Source of the DNA: Phymorhynchus buccinoides
Taxonomy: Eukaryota; Mollusca; Gastropoda; Neogastropoda; Raphitomidae
Direction of reading: 5' to 3'
DNA: 64,000 nucleotides
Assembly (NCBI GenBank): GCA_017654935.2
Contig: CM065703.1
Location: 46,232,740-46,296,739 of the forward strand
Shown here: positions 44,292 through 51,026 of the stretch, one piece after another
Position numbering within the stretch: the stretch's first letter is position 1
Layout: every line of letters begins with the position of its first letter
Made by a program: the position numbers and the translations under genes
The notes under the pieces: model-generated
What the model saw: the letters and a program-made list of their open reading frames with translations, nothing else
Databases searched by the model: none
What the model was told of the DNA's origin: nothing

Positions 44292-44947
44292 TGACACACA
44301 CACACACACATGTATGCACACACACACACACACACACACATACCACACACACACACTGCGACACACACACACACACATGTATGCACACACACACACACAC
44401 ACACACACTGTGACACACAGACACACACACACACATACCACACACACACACATACCACACACACACACACCCACACACACACATGTATGCACACACACAC
44501 ACAAACTGTGACACACACACACACATGTATGCACACACAGACACACACACACACATACCACACACACATATCACCACCACCACCACCATGGGTGCAATTA
44601 CACAAAATTAAATAACCTGAAAGACTGGGGTCTAGGAGTAGGAGTAATGTCCCCCTGCTTTTTTCACAATATATATATGCATGTATACAATGCTTGTTTT
44701 AAAATGTTTGAAAAATACAGTAGACCCAAAAAGATCTTGTTTGACAAGTATTAAAAACAGACAATTCCTTTTCTGGCAACATTCAAAACCAGGAAATCCT
44801 TGTACATGTATACCAGGACAAGTTGCACACATGCACCACACTGACACGCACGCACGTACGCACACACCCACAGCTTCGGCTCTTACCCCTTTTGCGGGTC
44901 TTCAGACGGGTGCCTGACAGTGTTGGCTTTTCTACTTTGTTATTCAT
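20358..44947 (-). CDS. BZW1: BZW1/BZW2-type eIF5-mimic protein (5MP), 12 coding exons, complete
   Basis: Joined coding exons (5' to 3'): 44947-44887, 43763-43681, 41974-41881, 40736-40627, 36967-36902, 34878-34743, 33980-33871, 32772-32602, 29881-29816, 27241-27022, 24625-24503, 20392-20358. All junctions are GT-AG with matching phases, 1275 nt in total, 424 residues plus stop. The family paralogue cannot be decided; invertebrates usually have one gene (krasavietz in fly). Landmarks: N-terminal [22 protein letters not shown] start, [45 protein letters not shown] and the C-terminal W2 domain (about residues 250-415) with its aromatic/acidic boxes, ending in [11 protein letters not shown]. From family knowledge, 5MP proteins bind eIF2 and eIF3, compete with eIF5 and tune start-codon choice in the cytosol. 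Seven exons have tandem partial copies in adjacent introns (see repeats). Confidence 0.95.
21958..22960. mobile_element. Dispersed repeat with recurrent TCAAGGTCAAGGTCA motifs
   Basis: Three related sub-blocks carry TTTTCAAGGTC...CAAGGTCAAGGTCA (about 22118, 22432 and 22738) alternating with the inverse GACCTTGACCTTGATCGGTA (22310, 22617). Other shared phrases are ATCAGAACGGGCATAAGCCA and GATATCCTTGGGACAGACAG. No ORF of substance. It ends with an A/C-rich tract and a CGTCTTGGTGACGGACTA terminus. Confidence 0.6.
23235..23840. mobile_element. TACCGTA-terminus MITE, interrupted by a SINE
   Basis: Left TACCGTATTTCACGGACTGG, right CCTTATAAAGTATGGTA. Compact relatives of about 155-190 bp are at 51639-51792 and 56603-56792 (ACCGTATTT...CGGACTATAAGG ends). 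The extra length is the tRNA-SINE at 23345-23800. Confidence 0.75.
23345..23800 (-). mobile_element. tRNA-derived SINE (family T1), full-length, minus orientation
   Basis: Read on the minus strand from about 23790, it starts with a tRNA-like head: an A-box-like TGGCAGAGTGGTTAAGAC and a B-box GGGTTTGAATCCCGGCC, then a family-specific body ending near TTTGGTATTTGGTATATTC. A truncated + copy is at 25262-25435 and a divergent copy at 17690-18075. Not a functional tRNA gene, because the body continues without a tRNA 3' end. Confidence 0.8.
23910..24460. mobile_element. piggyBac-like TTAA MITE
   Basis: Left TTAGCCCCTTCACTGCC (TTAA mutated to TTAG), right GGCAGTGAAGGGGTTAA. The inner GATGATGTCATCACTTTTGA is shared with the 62460 copy, and the middle contains an unrelated GGGGCAGAGCCCC-type repeat. 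It ends 10 bp beyond the read-through stop of BZW exon 11. Confidence 0.7.
24503..24625 (-). CDS. BZW1: BZW coding exon 11 (W2 domain end)
   Basis: Acceptor TGTTGTCAACAG-type then GGGACGTCC; encodes [17 protein letters not shown] through [16 protein letters not shown] to NSAEE, matching the C-terminal aromatic/acidic box of BZW. Donor GAGGAGG/GTCAGT. If the donor is not used, translation adds [10 protein letters not shown] and stops at 24471. Seven imperfect copies of its first part, each with the acceptor, lie just upstream (24626-25256). Confidence 0.92.
24626..25256 (-). repeat. Seven tandem copies of the 5' part of BZW exon 11 with its 3' splice site
   Basis: Units of about 75-99 bp. On the minus strand each carries TGTCAACAG/GGGACGTCCTAGCAGAGG..., continuing to TTCAAACAGGCCCATAATGA and a (GAT)n stretch. 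Translated, each reads [16 protein letters not shown] followed by an Asp/Asn run and VSTG. The reading frame is open through the whole array and in frame with the real exon. The last copies (25114 and 25212) are more diverged ([25 protein letters not shown]). Confidence 0.93.
25262..25435 (+). mobile_element. Truncated tRNA-SINE T1 fragment
   Basis: Inverse-complement match to 23500-23670: TCGAACTGAACGTCGAGTC, CGTGCGCTTTACGCACGTAA and GAAATCCCGCTGCCTGGCAT. Directly abuts the last exon-11 copy. Confidence 0.8.
25466..26046. repeat. 43-bp minisatellite, about 13 copies
   Basis: Unit GGTAGCGGCCAAACATCGTG plus CATAGCCGGGCCACCACTACACT, very uniform, inside BZW intron 10. Confidence 0.96.
26164..26965 (-). 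repeat. Eight tandem copies of the 3' end of BZW exon 10 with its 5' splice site
   Basis: Units of about 95-115 bp. The minus strand reads ATGGCCTTCCTCAAGACCTT...ATGCTGTATAAAA/GTGAGT, that is [16 protein letters not shown] and the donor, then about 40 bp of intron with ATTGCGATAAAACAG. Copies start near 26166, 26276 (truncated), 26377, 26491, 26597, 26701, 26811 and 26906. None has a visible upstream acceptor, so they look like donor-bearing pseudo-exon tails. Confidence 0.93.
27022..27241 (-). CDS. BZW1: BZW coding exon 10 (W2 domain core)
   Basis: Acceptor GTGTGCCCAG, phase 0. Encodes [33 protein letters not shown] and [22 protein letters not shown]: the most conserved block of the BZW W2 domain, residues about 300-372. 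Donor AAAA/GTGAGT, phase 1. Confidence 0.96.
27780..28072. repeat. Dispersed repeat, inverted partner of 33373-33668
   Basis: About 290 bp, nearly 90 percent identical by eye to the inverse complement of 33373-33668. Shared phrases on the minus strand include GTGTGTTTGAGCAGACACAC, AGCACTTAGAACACTGTGCG and AACTCTAATTTTCACGAAGT. It lies in intron 9, between exons 9 and 10. Confidence 0.88.
28073..28570. other. Non-coding, CA-rich stretch in BZW intron 9
   Basis: Degenerate ACACAC/ATACAC-rich DNA at 28295-28475; no gene supported. Confidence 0.55.
28571..29212 (-). mobile_element. 5'-truncated non-LTR retrotransposon, reverse transcriptase C-terminal part
   Basis: An intact 213-residue frame on the minus strand: [48 protein letters not shown], then SGGALWNAM and [10 protein letters not shown]. 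This is the domain after the catalytic palm in CR1/L2/Jockey-like elements. The frame starts mid-protein; the catalytic FADD motif lies outside the fragment, so it is dead on its own. It lies in a BZW intron in the sense orientation. Confidence 0.85.
29259..29302. repeat. (GA)n microsatellite
   Basis: About 22 GA dinucleotides. Confidence 0.95.
29348..29800. mobile_element. Dispersed repeat related to 21520-21730, split by a fold-back MITE
   Basis: Starts CAACTAGGGTTATTAACGCC; the second half resumes after the MITE at CACTCTTGCAAAAGGTG. The uninterrupted relative at 21520-21730 shows the same order. Confidence 0.75.
29529..29760. mobile_element. Fold-back MITE, about 100-bp arms
   Basis: Arms start CGATAGCTTGGAGTCAAAAC and end in the inverse complement. 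Inside each arm ACTATCTTTAGATAGTCC is itself palindromic. Inserted into the dispersed repeat described at 29348. Confidence 0.85.
29816..29881 (-). CDS. BZW1: BZW coding exon 9
   Basis: Acceptor GTGTTTTCAG, donor ATCACT/GTGAGT, phase 0 on both sides. 22 codons: [20 protein letters not shown] plus IT, aligned with the EVVLYVKEEMKR...ETAVI segment of vertebrate BZW. Confidence 0.93.
29960..31693. other. BZW intron 8 left part, non-coding with repeats
   Basis: Contains a retroelement tail with TTGACTTGACTT (30790-30830) and, at 30953-31230, repeated inverted pieces of GTTGCCATGGGGAAATAGAA (one inverted copy followed by three direct copies, about 80-90 bp apart). No gene supported. Confidence 0.6.
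31694..32076. mobile_element. TTAACTCATTC MITE (copy 1)
   Basis: Ends TTAACTCATTCAAGTCGTTC and GCGATGCGAGCGAGTTAA, TTAA-flanked. Copies at 35888-36282 and 62068-62463 are in the opposite orientation. Confidence 0.8.
32215..32595 (-). repeat. Three degenerate tandem copies of the 3' part of BZW exon 8 with donor
   Basis: The best copy (about 32480-32575) reads [20 protein letters not shown] and DRPISE on the minus strand, then a donor-like site. Older copies at about 32345-32420 and 32220-32290 are progressively diverged. Confidence 0.87.
32602..32772 (-). CDS. BZW1: BZW coding exon 8
   Basis: Acceptor CTAATTCCCAG, donor AGCGAG/GTAACG, phase 0 both sides, 57 codons: [30 protein letters not shown] and [20 protein letters not shown]. 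Matches ELFPVNRQSVDHFAKYFTDAG of the family. Confidence 0.95.
33373..33668. repeat. Dispersed repeat, inverted partner of 27780-28072
   Basis: See the partner; lies in intron 7, upstream of exon 8. The pair brackets exons 8 and 9. Confidence 0.88.
33871..33980 (-). CDS. BZW1: BZW coding exon 7
   Basis: Acceptor CTCTGTCCAG, donor CTGAAG/GTAGGC. Completes a Gly codon and encodes [20 protein letters not shown] plus [16 protein letters not shown], matching the FAVKLFKAWMAEKD...LDKRL segment. Confidence 0.95.
34070..34245 (-). repeat. Two partial copies of BZW exon 7 in the upstream intron
   Basis: 34078-34150 copies the first two thirds of the exon ([20 protein letters not shown]) but the AG of the acceptor is lost (GTTGCTGTTG). 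34203-34237 copies the later part ([12 protein letters not shown]). Confidence 0.85.
34262..34741 (-). repeat. About five tandem copies of the 3' end of BZW exon 6 with its 5' splice site
   Basis: About 91-bp units. On the minus strand CTCCCCGTGTGCTGGAGGCC, TTGTTTGAAGAACACCTCGT, AAGGAAG/GTGAGAT, that is [16 protein letters not shown] plus donor, followed by a short intron piece. Copies begin near 34262, 34370, 34467, 34560 and 34651; the first two are truncated. Confidence 0.92.
34743..34878 (-). CDS. BZW1: BZW coding exon 6
   Basis: Acceptor TGTCCTTTCCAG, donor AAGGAAG/GTGAGA. Encodes [45 protein letters not shown]; aligns with LLLFLKAFSETEQTKLAMLSG and SLFTDSLVKEG in vertebrates. Confidence 0.95.
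34950..35834 (-). repeat. Degenerate exon-6 5' end followed by a 34-bp minisatellite of acceptor-like units
   Basis: 34955-34995 on the minus strand reads CTACAG/GTGCTAGTTTTTCGTCAG ([10 protein letters not shown]), a diverged copy of exon 6's start with an AG. It runs directly into about 25 units of TAGCACCTGTAGTGGCACAC plus ACGCACATACAAAC (34 bp). Each unit, read on the minus strand, contains a pyrimidine-rich stretch and CCACTACAG/GTGCTA. Confidence 0.9.
35888..36282. mobile_element. TTAACTCATTC MITE (copy 2)
   Basis: Begins TTAACTCATTCGCATCGCAA, ends CTTGAATGAGCTAA (one terminus mutated). Same family as 31694-32076 and 62068-62463. Confidence 0.8.
36362..36471. mobile_element. Short CAGTGGAACCTCCC inverted-repeat MITE
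   Basis: AGTGGAACCTCCCTTA at left, AGGGAGGTTCCACTG at right, TA beside the right end. Related to 36710-36891 and 57237-57429. Confidence 0.75.
36710..36891. mobile_element. CAGTGGAACCTCCC MITE next to a splice donor
   Basis: CAGTGGAACCTCCCTTATAA at left, TTATAAGGGAGGATCCACTG at right. The right end is about 9 bp from the GT of the exon-5 donor (36901-36900). Confidence 0.8.
36902..36967 (-). CDS. BZW1: BZW coding exon 5
   Basis: Acceptor GTGTCCTTTCAG, donor AAGAAG/GTGAGT, phase 0 both sides, 22 codons: [20 protein letters not shown] plus KK, equal to the [21 protein letters not shown] segment, one of the best conserved in the family. Confidence 0.97.
36925..37299 (-). repeat. 125-bp triplication containing the 3' splice site and most of BZW exon 5
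   Basis: Three units with period 125 bp starting at 36925, 37050 and 37175. Each carries exon-5 sequence up to GAGAAAC, its acceptor, 30 bp of intron, the left end of the fold-back element (ACTTAGGATGC...CACCGCC) and the first about 25 bp of the element at 37274. Only the first unit continues into the intact exon end and donor. Confidence 0.93.
37250..37847. mobile_element. Fold-back element with (GA)n loop (copy 2), split by an insertion
   Basis: The left end ACTTAGGATGCACATTTCACC continues after the insert at AGGGGGCAGTCAAACC. The right arm ends GCGTCCTAAGT. GA loop at 37676-37739. Same family as 12497-12742. Confidence 0.82.
37274..37612. mobile_element. CAGGCATGGTAG TIR element inside the fold-back arm
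   Basis: Perfect 12-bp termini CAGGCATGGTAG/CTACCATGCCTG, flanked by ACCGCC on both sides (37268-37273 and 37613-37618). The intact arm at 12497 shows the empty target. 339 bp, no ORF. Confidence 0.85.
38034..38939 (+). mobile_element. piggyBac-like TTAA element, about 0.9 kb, with decayed N-terminal-like ORF pieces
   Basis: TTAACTCTCTTGTGC at left, GCACAAGAGGGTTAA at right. Two internal copies of a roughly 190-bp segment each include a short reading frame ([16 protein letters not shown] at about 38294; [16 protein letters not shown] at about 38497). Acidic starts are common in piggyBac-type transposases, but no catalytic domain is present. Confidence 0.65.
39000..40058. mobile_element. Possible TIR element with ATTCATGG ends
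   Basis: GGGGTCCTATTCATGG near 38999 and CTATGAATTACTCCCC near 40043-40058 are imperfect inverse complements. The ends are CpG-rich with multiple ACGTC/GTACGC motifs in inverted arrangement. Contains a GT tract (39425-39500). No transposase seen. Confidence 0.45.
40330..40585 (-). repeat. Two partial copies of BZW exon 4 3' end with donor
   Basis: 40519-40580 reads [11 protein letters not shown], a TAG stop, GFYE, then GAG/GTACATTC (intact donor). 40333-40370 reads [17 protein letters not shown] microsatellites separate them. Confidence 0.87.
40376..40500. repeat. (GT)n / (GC)GT microsatellite
   Basis: GT-rich tract with GTGC variants; sits between the exon-4 copies. Confidence 0.95.
40627..40736 (-). 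CDS. BZW1: BZW coding exon 4
   Basis: Acceptor GTGTGTGTTCAG, donor TATGAG/GTACAT. Completes an Ala codon then [20 protein letters not shown] and [16 protein letters not shown], matching the LAPGG...VFSANEDHETIRNYAQ segment. Confidence 0.95.
41487..41841. mobile_element. piggyBac-like TTAA MITE
   Basis: TTAACCCCTTCACTGCCGAG at left, GTGAAGAGGTTAA at right; internal sequence (GTGACGGGGCAGT) differs from the other TTAA MITEs. Ends 40 bp from exon 3. Confidence 0.7.
41881..41974 (-). CDS. BZW1: BZW coding exon 3
   Basis: Acceptor CCAAATCAG, donor ATTCTGG/GTAAGA. Encodes [20 protein letters not shown] plus [11 protein letters not shown], nearly identical in pattern to [27 protein letters not shown]. 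Confidence 0.97.
42096..42555. mobile_element. PIF/Harbinger-like MITE
   Basis: Termini GGCCAAACAAAAAAATATGT and ATATTTTTTTGTTTGGCC, flanked by TAA on both sides (a TWA target site is typical of PIF/Harbinger). 460 bp, no transposase. Confidence 0.8.
42560..43680. other. BZW intron 2, non-coding
   Basis: A retroelement-like tail (TAGCACTTTACCTCAAATGA near 42975, also at 32817 and, inverted, at 48770), a short CT tract at 43088 and a GGGGCAGAGCCCC-type repeat near 43335. No gene supported. Confidence 0.6.
43681..43763 (-). CDS. BZW1: BZW coding exon 2
   Basis: Acceptor GGTTTTTCAG, donor GAGAAG/GTAAGA. Completes Asp then [20 protein letters not shown] plus TQGDLEK, matching [27 protein letters not shown]. 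Confidence 0.97.
43995..44570. repeat. Compound (CA)n microsatellite, about 0.57 kb
   Basis: CA repeats interspersed with GACA, TGTATG and TACCACAC. The many open frames here on both strands are artefacts. Confidence 0.97.
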
Positions 44948-44951
44948 ATAT
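44887..44951 (-). CDS. BZW1: BZW coding exon 1 (start codon exon)
   Basis: Acceptor CTGTTTCAG, four 5'UTR bases (ATAT), ATG at 44947-44945, encodes [20 protein letters not shown], donor AAAAGGG/GTAAGA. The start is supported by alignment with MNKHQKPVLTGQRFKTRKRD and by the acceptor only 4 nt upstream. Confidence 0.95.
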
Positions 44952-45510
44952 CTGAAACAGAAATAGACAATTCTATTAAACTTTTACAGTGACTGCGTCT
45001 ACTGGTAATTATCACTAATATCAGTAAAATACTGATTGCGAAACAAAAATACTGAACATCATTTGACCTGTCAGTCCCAGGGACTGATACATTTTTGCTA
45101 GGACTGATAAATTGTTTAACAGGGGTTTTGATATTGTGGTTTTCACTGGTCTTTGTTTCCCCGGGACTGGCTTTGACACTGGTTGATGGGGGGCTTTGTC
45201 GCTGATGGGACTGGTTTTTAAAATTCCAAGCGCGATCACTGCTTTTAGTAAGAGTACTAAGACTCTACAGTTTGAACAGAATTTGTGTCATTGCTATGAT
45301 TTAAAATAAACTGAACAAACAGAAAATTAATCAACTCCACACAGCTGTCAAACCTTATAAAAACCATTTGGCATTAGCTGTTTGGCCAGAGACAAGAACT
45401 ATAGCAATATTATGTTTAAAGTATTTAAACCAATAACAATAAGTTGCATCAAATCTTTAAAAATTCCATTTGATATACATGTATTTTTCATGTCTAGTGT
45501 TCATTGATGT

Positions 45511-45725
45511 ACCGAGGATCAAAAAGTGATAGGACAAACTGTCCTGAGATGATTCAACAGGACAATGTCCTGGCTCTTGGCAGTCTCGCAGAAATCGATA
45601 AGACAATGCATGCCAGTGTTAAAAAAAGCAATCAGACATTTGTCCTGACAGGGGAGAACACAATAGGACATTTTCAATTTTAATAGGTCAATGGCCTATG
45701 ACCGGGGGACTCAGGACATCACTGG
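45511..45725. mobile_element. CAGTGATGTCC-type dispersed element, inverted copy at 52800-52995
   Basis: Shared phrases: AAAAGTGATAGGACAAACTG, AATCAGACATTTGTCCTGAC and GGTCAATGGCCTATGACCG. Ends CATTGATGTACC/GGACATCACTGG are imperfect inverted repeats. Confidence 0.75.
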
Positions 45726-47468
45726 TGTTAACATATCAACATGAATGATTAAGTCATCAAAAACCGTCACACTCACAGCTGTGTCAACCGAACATGAAAT
45801 TAAAAAAATTGAGAACTTGGGACACTTGAGACGCTGCGAGGCCTAGTTGTCCTGTAGACACGACATGACATGATCTGTTAATCATTAGGTAATATCCATA
45901 ATTATCCTGCTCAGTCAGAGGAGATAATCTATAGAAAGAACAAAGCTCAATGAATGCTGCTTCATTAATGAACTTTCTCCCCTCTTCTTCTTCTGTGGTG
46001 GTGACCAACTTCATTGCATAGAACTAGAAATAACTGTAACCAAAGAAAAAGAAAGAAAGAACCTATGGAAAAAAAGCAAAGAAAAAAAAAGCCTATCTAT
46101 ATAGCCATATAGTGATTGAATGATTCATTTACTGTTTGGGTTTTGAGTCTTCTTTGTGAAGCTCAGATAGTGAGATACATTCAGATATTTAAAAAAAAAA
46201 AAAAAAAGTGAACCACAGGCTTTCGCAGTATCCGGGCAAGACCAATCCAGCCACTAGCGGTCACCGGGACAAACCCTGACTGGCAGTGGCACAGCCCAGT
46301 TATGAGGAAAATGGGTAAGTATTACTATAGTAAATTAATGCTTCTTTCTCTTCTGTGGTGGTGGCCAGCTTCTTTTTATAGAAGTAAATGCTTCACAAAA
46401 GAGAAATTTTTTAATATACATGTATGAAAAATACCTCTCAAAGCTATCTAGAGACCCACAGAGCCAAAGTCGTCTTCTTCCTTATACTGGACAGGGCCTT
46501 CAGGTGTATAATGTCCAACTTTTTTTTTATACTTAGGATCACACTACAAGTCTACATGTATAATATTAATAAGTTAACTTTCCAATGTTTGAAACTAGAT
46601 GTCTACCTGGAGTTATAAGCCTATCACAGTATCACAATCCTTGCTTTATTGCGCAATATGTATGTAACACTAACAGCAAAATTTCACGTTCACTCTCCTG
46701 ACTGAGCAATTCAAAGGGATGCTGTATTTGCTGGGCAGTCCCTTCGCGTTATTTATCCCACAAAATCATCTCCCCTTCCTTTCTTTTGGGCAGTCCCACA
46801 ACCCATATGGGGCTCAGTGGCTCGAGCGCAGTCTTTTTTTTCAGTTTGTGAAAACACAGATTTGTGACAAAGTATTTAAAAAAGACTAGACTATTCAATT
46901 TATTTTGTGTACTATTACTACTATAATGAACCTCAATACAATATTAATATTTACTTAGTAAACACCATTTCATTTCAAATAATCTAACTCTAAGTCTAAG
47001 TAGTAACCACGACTGCACAAAAGCTCAACAGGCACAACAAACTGAACAAAGATCTAGACTAGAGCAGTCACTAGCCTAGGACTACTTACTGTTCTTCTTC
47101 TTCTGAAGTTCTCTTGAGGGCCCAAGGGCAATGACTGAATCAGTGAATGAGCTGACCATTCTGGCTCCTAATAGTCCTATTCATACAACTTTACAAGGTC
47201 TTTATTATTAACGTTTCAACACTAACATCAGAAAAAAATGCTTCAGCAATAGAGTTGCTAACATCATGAATGCCTAGTGATTAGTATTGAAAAATTACAT
47301 TTAATGATTTATAGATAAAAATTAAAAGGATTTAGGCTACACATTTTACCAATATTATATTATAAATGGCAATATCATGAATAATAATAACAATTATTAT
47401 CGAGTCTATATTACAACATTAGGATATAATTCACTGCTGATTAAGAACATGAAGGGTTAAGCTAACGT
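45726..47468. other. BZW 5' intron, non-coding
   Basis: AT-rich sequence without supported exons; A-run at 46190-46206. Confidence 0.55.
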
Positions 47469-47470
47469 AC

Positions 47471-47600
47471 CAGCTTAGAAGTTTTCTTTCGGAAACAACC
47501 GGGTCTACTTGATAACCGACTCTCTTGACTCTCTACACAGACAATGTGATTTTCCTTCAAGAAATCGACACTCCTTGCTTCTACCCCGTGACGTCAGTGA
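47471..47600 (-). promoter_or_regulatory. Probable BZW non-coding first exon and promoter with CRE palindrome
   Basis: On the minus strand a donor AAGCTG/GTACGT lies at 47471/47470, after a stretch without repeats. A perfect TGACGTCA (47589-47596) sits about 120 bp upstream of it, a plausible ATF/CREB site. The coding exon at 44951 starts with an acceptor, so a 5'UTR exon must exist upstream; this is the best candidate seen. The transcription start is not placed. Confidence 0.5.
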
Positions 47601-47871
47601 TTTGTGCAATGCACAGCCTATCCACAAAGCATCCGTTCGTGATTGTGAGTTTCATTGAAACGCCCACTCGCGTGACTAGACACTAGAGGTGGGGAAAAAC
47701 CGGTTTGAACCGAAAAACCGGTCTTGAAATTCCGCGGTTCGAAACCGGTTTGTTAACTGCAAACTGAAAGTAAGTTTCTCTTAGAATAACGCATTCTTTT
47801 CGAAGAACAACACTGAATCTCAGCGCAGATTGGGTGTTTGTAAACCAAGAGTAGCTGTTTCTAGTTGTCTG

Positions 47872-48116
47872 GTGTTGTAAGGTGCACGTATGGCCAATGC
47901 TTAGGCCTACACCACAGTAACGAACATTTGGAGGCAGTTTCTCCTGGAAAAAAAATCGATGGAGTGATTGTAAAAAGTATTGCTTTGTGCTTGCAATGTG
48001 GCAGTGCGATCAATCGGGGTAGTGGAACAACAAACATGACTAATCACCAAGAGAACTGTGAATGGAACAGCAATAAAACAATGTCTTTTGAAGTTTATTT
48101 AATTTCATTTCTATAA
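47872..48116 (+). pseudogene. BED-type zinc finger fragment of a hAT transposase
   Basis: Reads SIALCLQCGSAINRGSGTTN followed by MTNHQENCEW: a CxxC pair, then GTTN and an H-x4-C, as in BED fingers that bind DNA in hAT transposases. The open frame ends after about 80 residues and no dimerisation or catalytic domain follows. Confidence 0.65.
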
Positions 48117-48163
48117 ATTCTTATGCTAAGAAGATAAGCAAATATGTTCGAACAAATTTTTAT

Positions 48164-48167
<4 letters not shown>

Positions 48168-48237
<70 letters not shown>
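48168..48237. repeat. (CA)n microsatellite
   Basis: About 33 CA dinucleotides inside the hAT element; a GA tract (48486-48516) and an ATT tract (48819-48852) follow. Confidence 0.96.
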
Positions 48238-48483
48238 ACACACTTATAGGCATCTAAAGTAAATCCCCAATGCCCCACATGGCCGAAAGGCCGGAGAGAG
48301 CGTAAAACCCCTATTATCACACATATCTTCATAAACTGCTTATGAATGTACATTCAGTAGTTACTGTTCGATTAAAATGAATGTGCTTACTGAAGATATT
48401 GTCTAAAAGTAGAATATGTCATTACTATTTTAAGAATGAGAGAGTAGCAAAATGATAACATCTTTTCTCCACCCAGCCCTAGG

Positions 48484-48519
<36 letters not shown>

Positions 48520-48817
48520 TGTGCGTGCATGTGCGTGTGCAAGGACGCGTGTGTGCGGTTGTGCGCGTGTGACTGTGTGTGTGCGCGCGCACGCTCGTGT
48601 GTGATATTTGTTCCTTGCATTGTGAAATATTTTCTCTTCTCATTTTGTTTATCTGTTCAGGTACATAATTACGATTATTATACTTTTGTATTCCTTATCC
48701 CACCGCTACATATCTGATTATTCTCAAAGCTAGTTCATTGCGTTGTGAATGTGCCACCATCCTTCACACTCCAAGCGCTTTGGGCTCATCTGAGGTAAAG
48801 CGCTATATAAATTTACA

Positions 48818-48852
<35 letters not shown>

Positions 48853-49140
48853 GACGTTTTGTTTTTGCTTTGGTTTAATTATTTTCCCTATGATTATTAT
48901 ATTTTTCAAGTACACCCCTACCCTCACCTTCCTATGACACGGGCAGATGGCCCCGTCATTAAAATGTTTGTTGGAGGTGAGCTAAGTTTTTAGTTGTGTG
49001 TGAATATTCTGTTTGCATAGGTGAAACTACTGATGCGAGTACTGGTTAAAAAAACCGGTTCGAAAAGACCGGTTCGGACAGGAAAAAACGATTTAAAACT
49101 GGTTAAAAAATATGAACCGGTTCTCAACTCTACTAGACAT

Positions 49141-49154
49141 GCGCGCGCGCACGC

Positions 49155-49197
<43 letters not shown>
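49141..49197. repeat. (CG)n/(CA)n microsatellite
   Basis: GCGCGC followed by CA repeats, directly beside the hAT target site. Confidence 0.95.
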
Positions 49198-49198
<1 letters not shown>

Positions 49199-49528
49199 TT
49201 CTCTGTCAGTTATTTTAATTTATTTTAAACTCATATTCTGACTTATTTTAATTTATTTTAAACTCATATTCTGACTTGAAGGTGAACTTACAATACTTAT
49301 CTCTAACTTAGTACAGCTAAACATCAAAATTATGATAACGTGTTTTGCATTAATTATAAATGATTCTGCTGTACTCTGCAAAACGCAAAATTTTTGTTTA
49401 AAAAAAATAATCTCATGGCGCAACACTGCATGCTAGATATTCCAAGCCAATCCACCTTTTTTTGTAACACAACAAAAATCGATGCAGACGACAAACGAAA
49501 AAATTGATGAAAAGTTTCAAAGATCAAG

Positions 49529-49842
49529 ATGGATTCTTCCGATATTATGGAATGTAATTGCAAACTTCACGACGCTGTCCTTGAAGGAAGAGTTGAACTG
49601 ATCAAGAATGTTTTAGAAACATTATCCTGTGATGTGAACGAAACAGACGAAAGGCATTGGAATGGACGAACGGTGCTGCATTTGGCAGCGATGCGAGGCA
49701 ACCCAGAGATCGTCAGCTTGCTTCTGGAACACGGTGCGGATGTCTCAGCTTGTGACAGTCGCGGAAATACGCCGCTGCACTGGTGTGGGCATACAGAGAC
49801 CATCGAGTTGCTGGTGGAACATGGTGCCGACGTTTTACAAGG
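49529..49842 (+). CDS. ANKRD46: ANKRD46-like exon 1
   Basis: ATG to donor TTACAAGG/GTAATT, phase 2; carries the first three ankyrin repeats. Confidence 0.93.
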
Positions 49843-50972
49843 GTAATTTACCCTCTTTTATGTGTAGAAATTCTCCACCCACTGGTGTTGTACGCCCTGA
49901 ATAACCTGATGAAGTTTGCTGCCTGAGGGGAAGAAGGATAGGAAGAGTGTGTATTTAATATCTGTCATTAAAGTATGTGTGGGAGGTGGGTAAAGGTAAA
50001 GATGTGCCCCCCCCCCCCTCCCTGCATTTCTCGGTTAATTCCATTTTTCTGTTTTTGCCTGTCTTGCCAAACATAAAGCTGTATTTTATTAACCTTTTCA
50101 GCTAATTATCTTTTTGGACTAATAACCCTAACCCTACCACACCCACCCCTATAAGACAGAAAAACGCAATAAACCACGACTGTGACAAATGCCGCGGTGT
50201 ACTGCAGTACATGGGGGGGGGGGTTCCTGTTAGATAATGGCCTTTATCATGACTGCAATTAATTATTGAACAAAGATAATTAGCTGAAAATGTTCATGTT
50301 TGGTAAGAAAGGCAAAAATGGAATTAACCGAGAGGTGTGTGTGCATGTGAGTGGATGCAGCCATTCAGCTGCATGTGCGTGCATGTGTGTGTGTGTGTGT
50401 GTATACATGCAGGCACTCATGCACATATGCATATTAAATGTATTTGTACAAGTGAAACGTGAAATACCTGCATTTTACAAAAGACTTTACCCGTAAAAAC
50501 TTTACAGCATTTTGTCATGCAATTTTGCAATATATTGTTTTCATGTTTTCACCAGTAACAACCGAGGTCTGACCCCCAGAGACATGGCGGAGCGAAGGGG
50601 CGTGTCAGGGTCAGCCTACGACCTTCTGTGTCAGCTGGAGCTGGAGGTCAAGGAGACTAGGGTCAGGGGTCAATCCATAGGGTCAACCACTGATGAGGAT
50701 TCTCCAAACAGTAATAAGAGGTGATCAACGTTTGGTTTGGTCATTTGTGTTTTGTGTGTGTTGTTTTCTAATAGTTCATGATATTAACATGAACACTAAG
50801 AAATAGGATTGACCCAATGCCAGCTGTCTTCAAATTCCTTTTGCTGAGAGAGTGGGGATATACCCTGGGCAAGGCGTCTTCTCTATAAACAAACTCTAGC
50901 CCAGCCCACCTGAATAGGATCTGTCCCCTCTGCTATCTGGTTGTCATGGTTGAAAATGACTGACTGGCGTAC

Positions 50973-51026
<54 letters not shown>

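Larger units (their letters stand above)
47684..49132 (+). mobile_element. hAT-type element with a BED-finger transposase remnant
   Basis: Left terminus TAGAGGTGGGGAAAAACCGG, right terminus AACCGGTTCTCAACTCTA, flanked by an 8-bp duplication CTAGACAC/CTAGACAT (7 of 8 identical), which is the hAT signature. 1449 bp. The inner part at 47872-48116 encodes a zinc-finger-like piece; the rest is microsatellite and non-coding DNA, so the catalytic domain is missing. Confidence 0.87.

Noticed and set aside
43970..44615. Cys/Val-rich and Thr/His-rich ORFs up to 211 codons
   Set aside because: Translations of a CA microsatellite in both strands.
48030..48116. A host zinc-finger gene
   Set aside because: The finger lies inside a hAT element with intact termini and target duplication; it is a transposase fragment.
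50105..50145. Interstitial telomere or chromosome fusion scar
   Set aside because: The CCCTAA motifs belong to a dispersed fold-back element also seen at 57928-58315.
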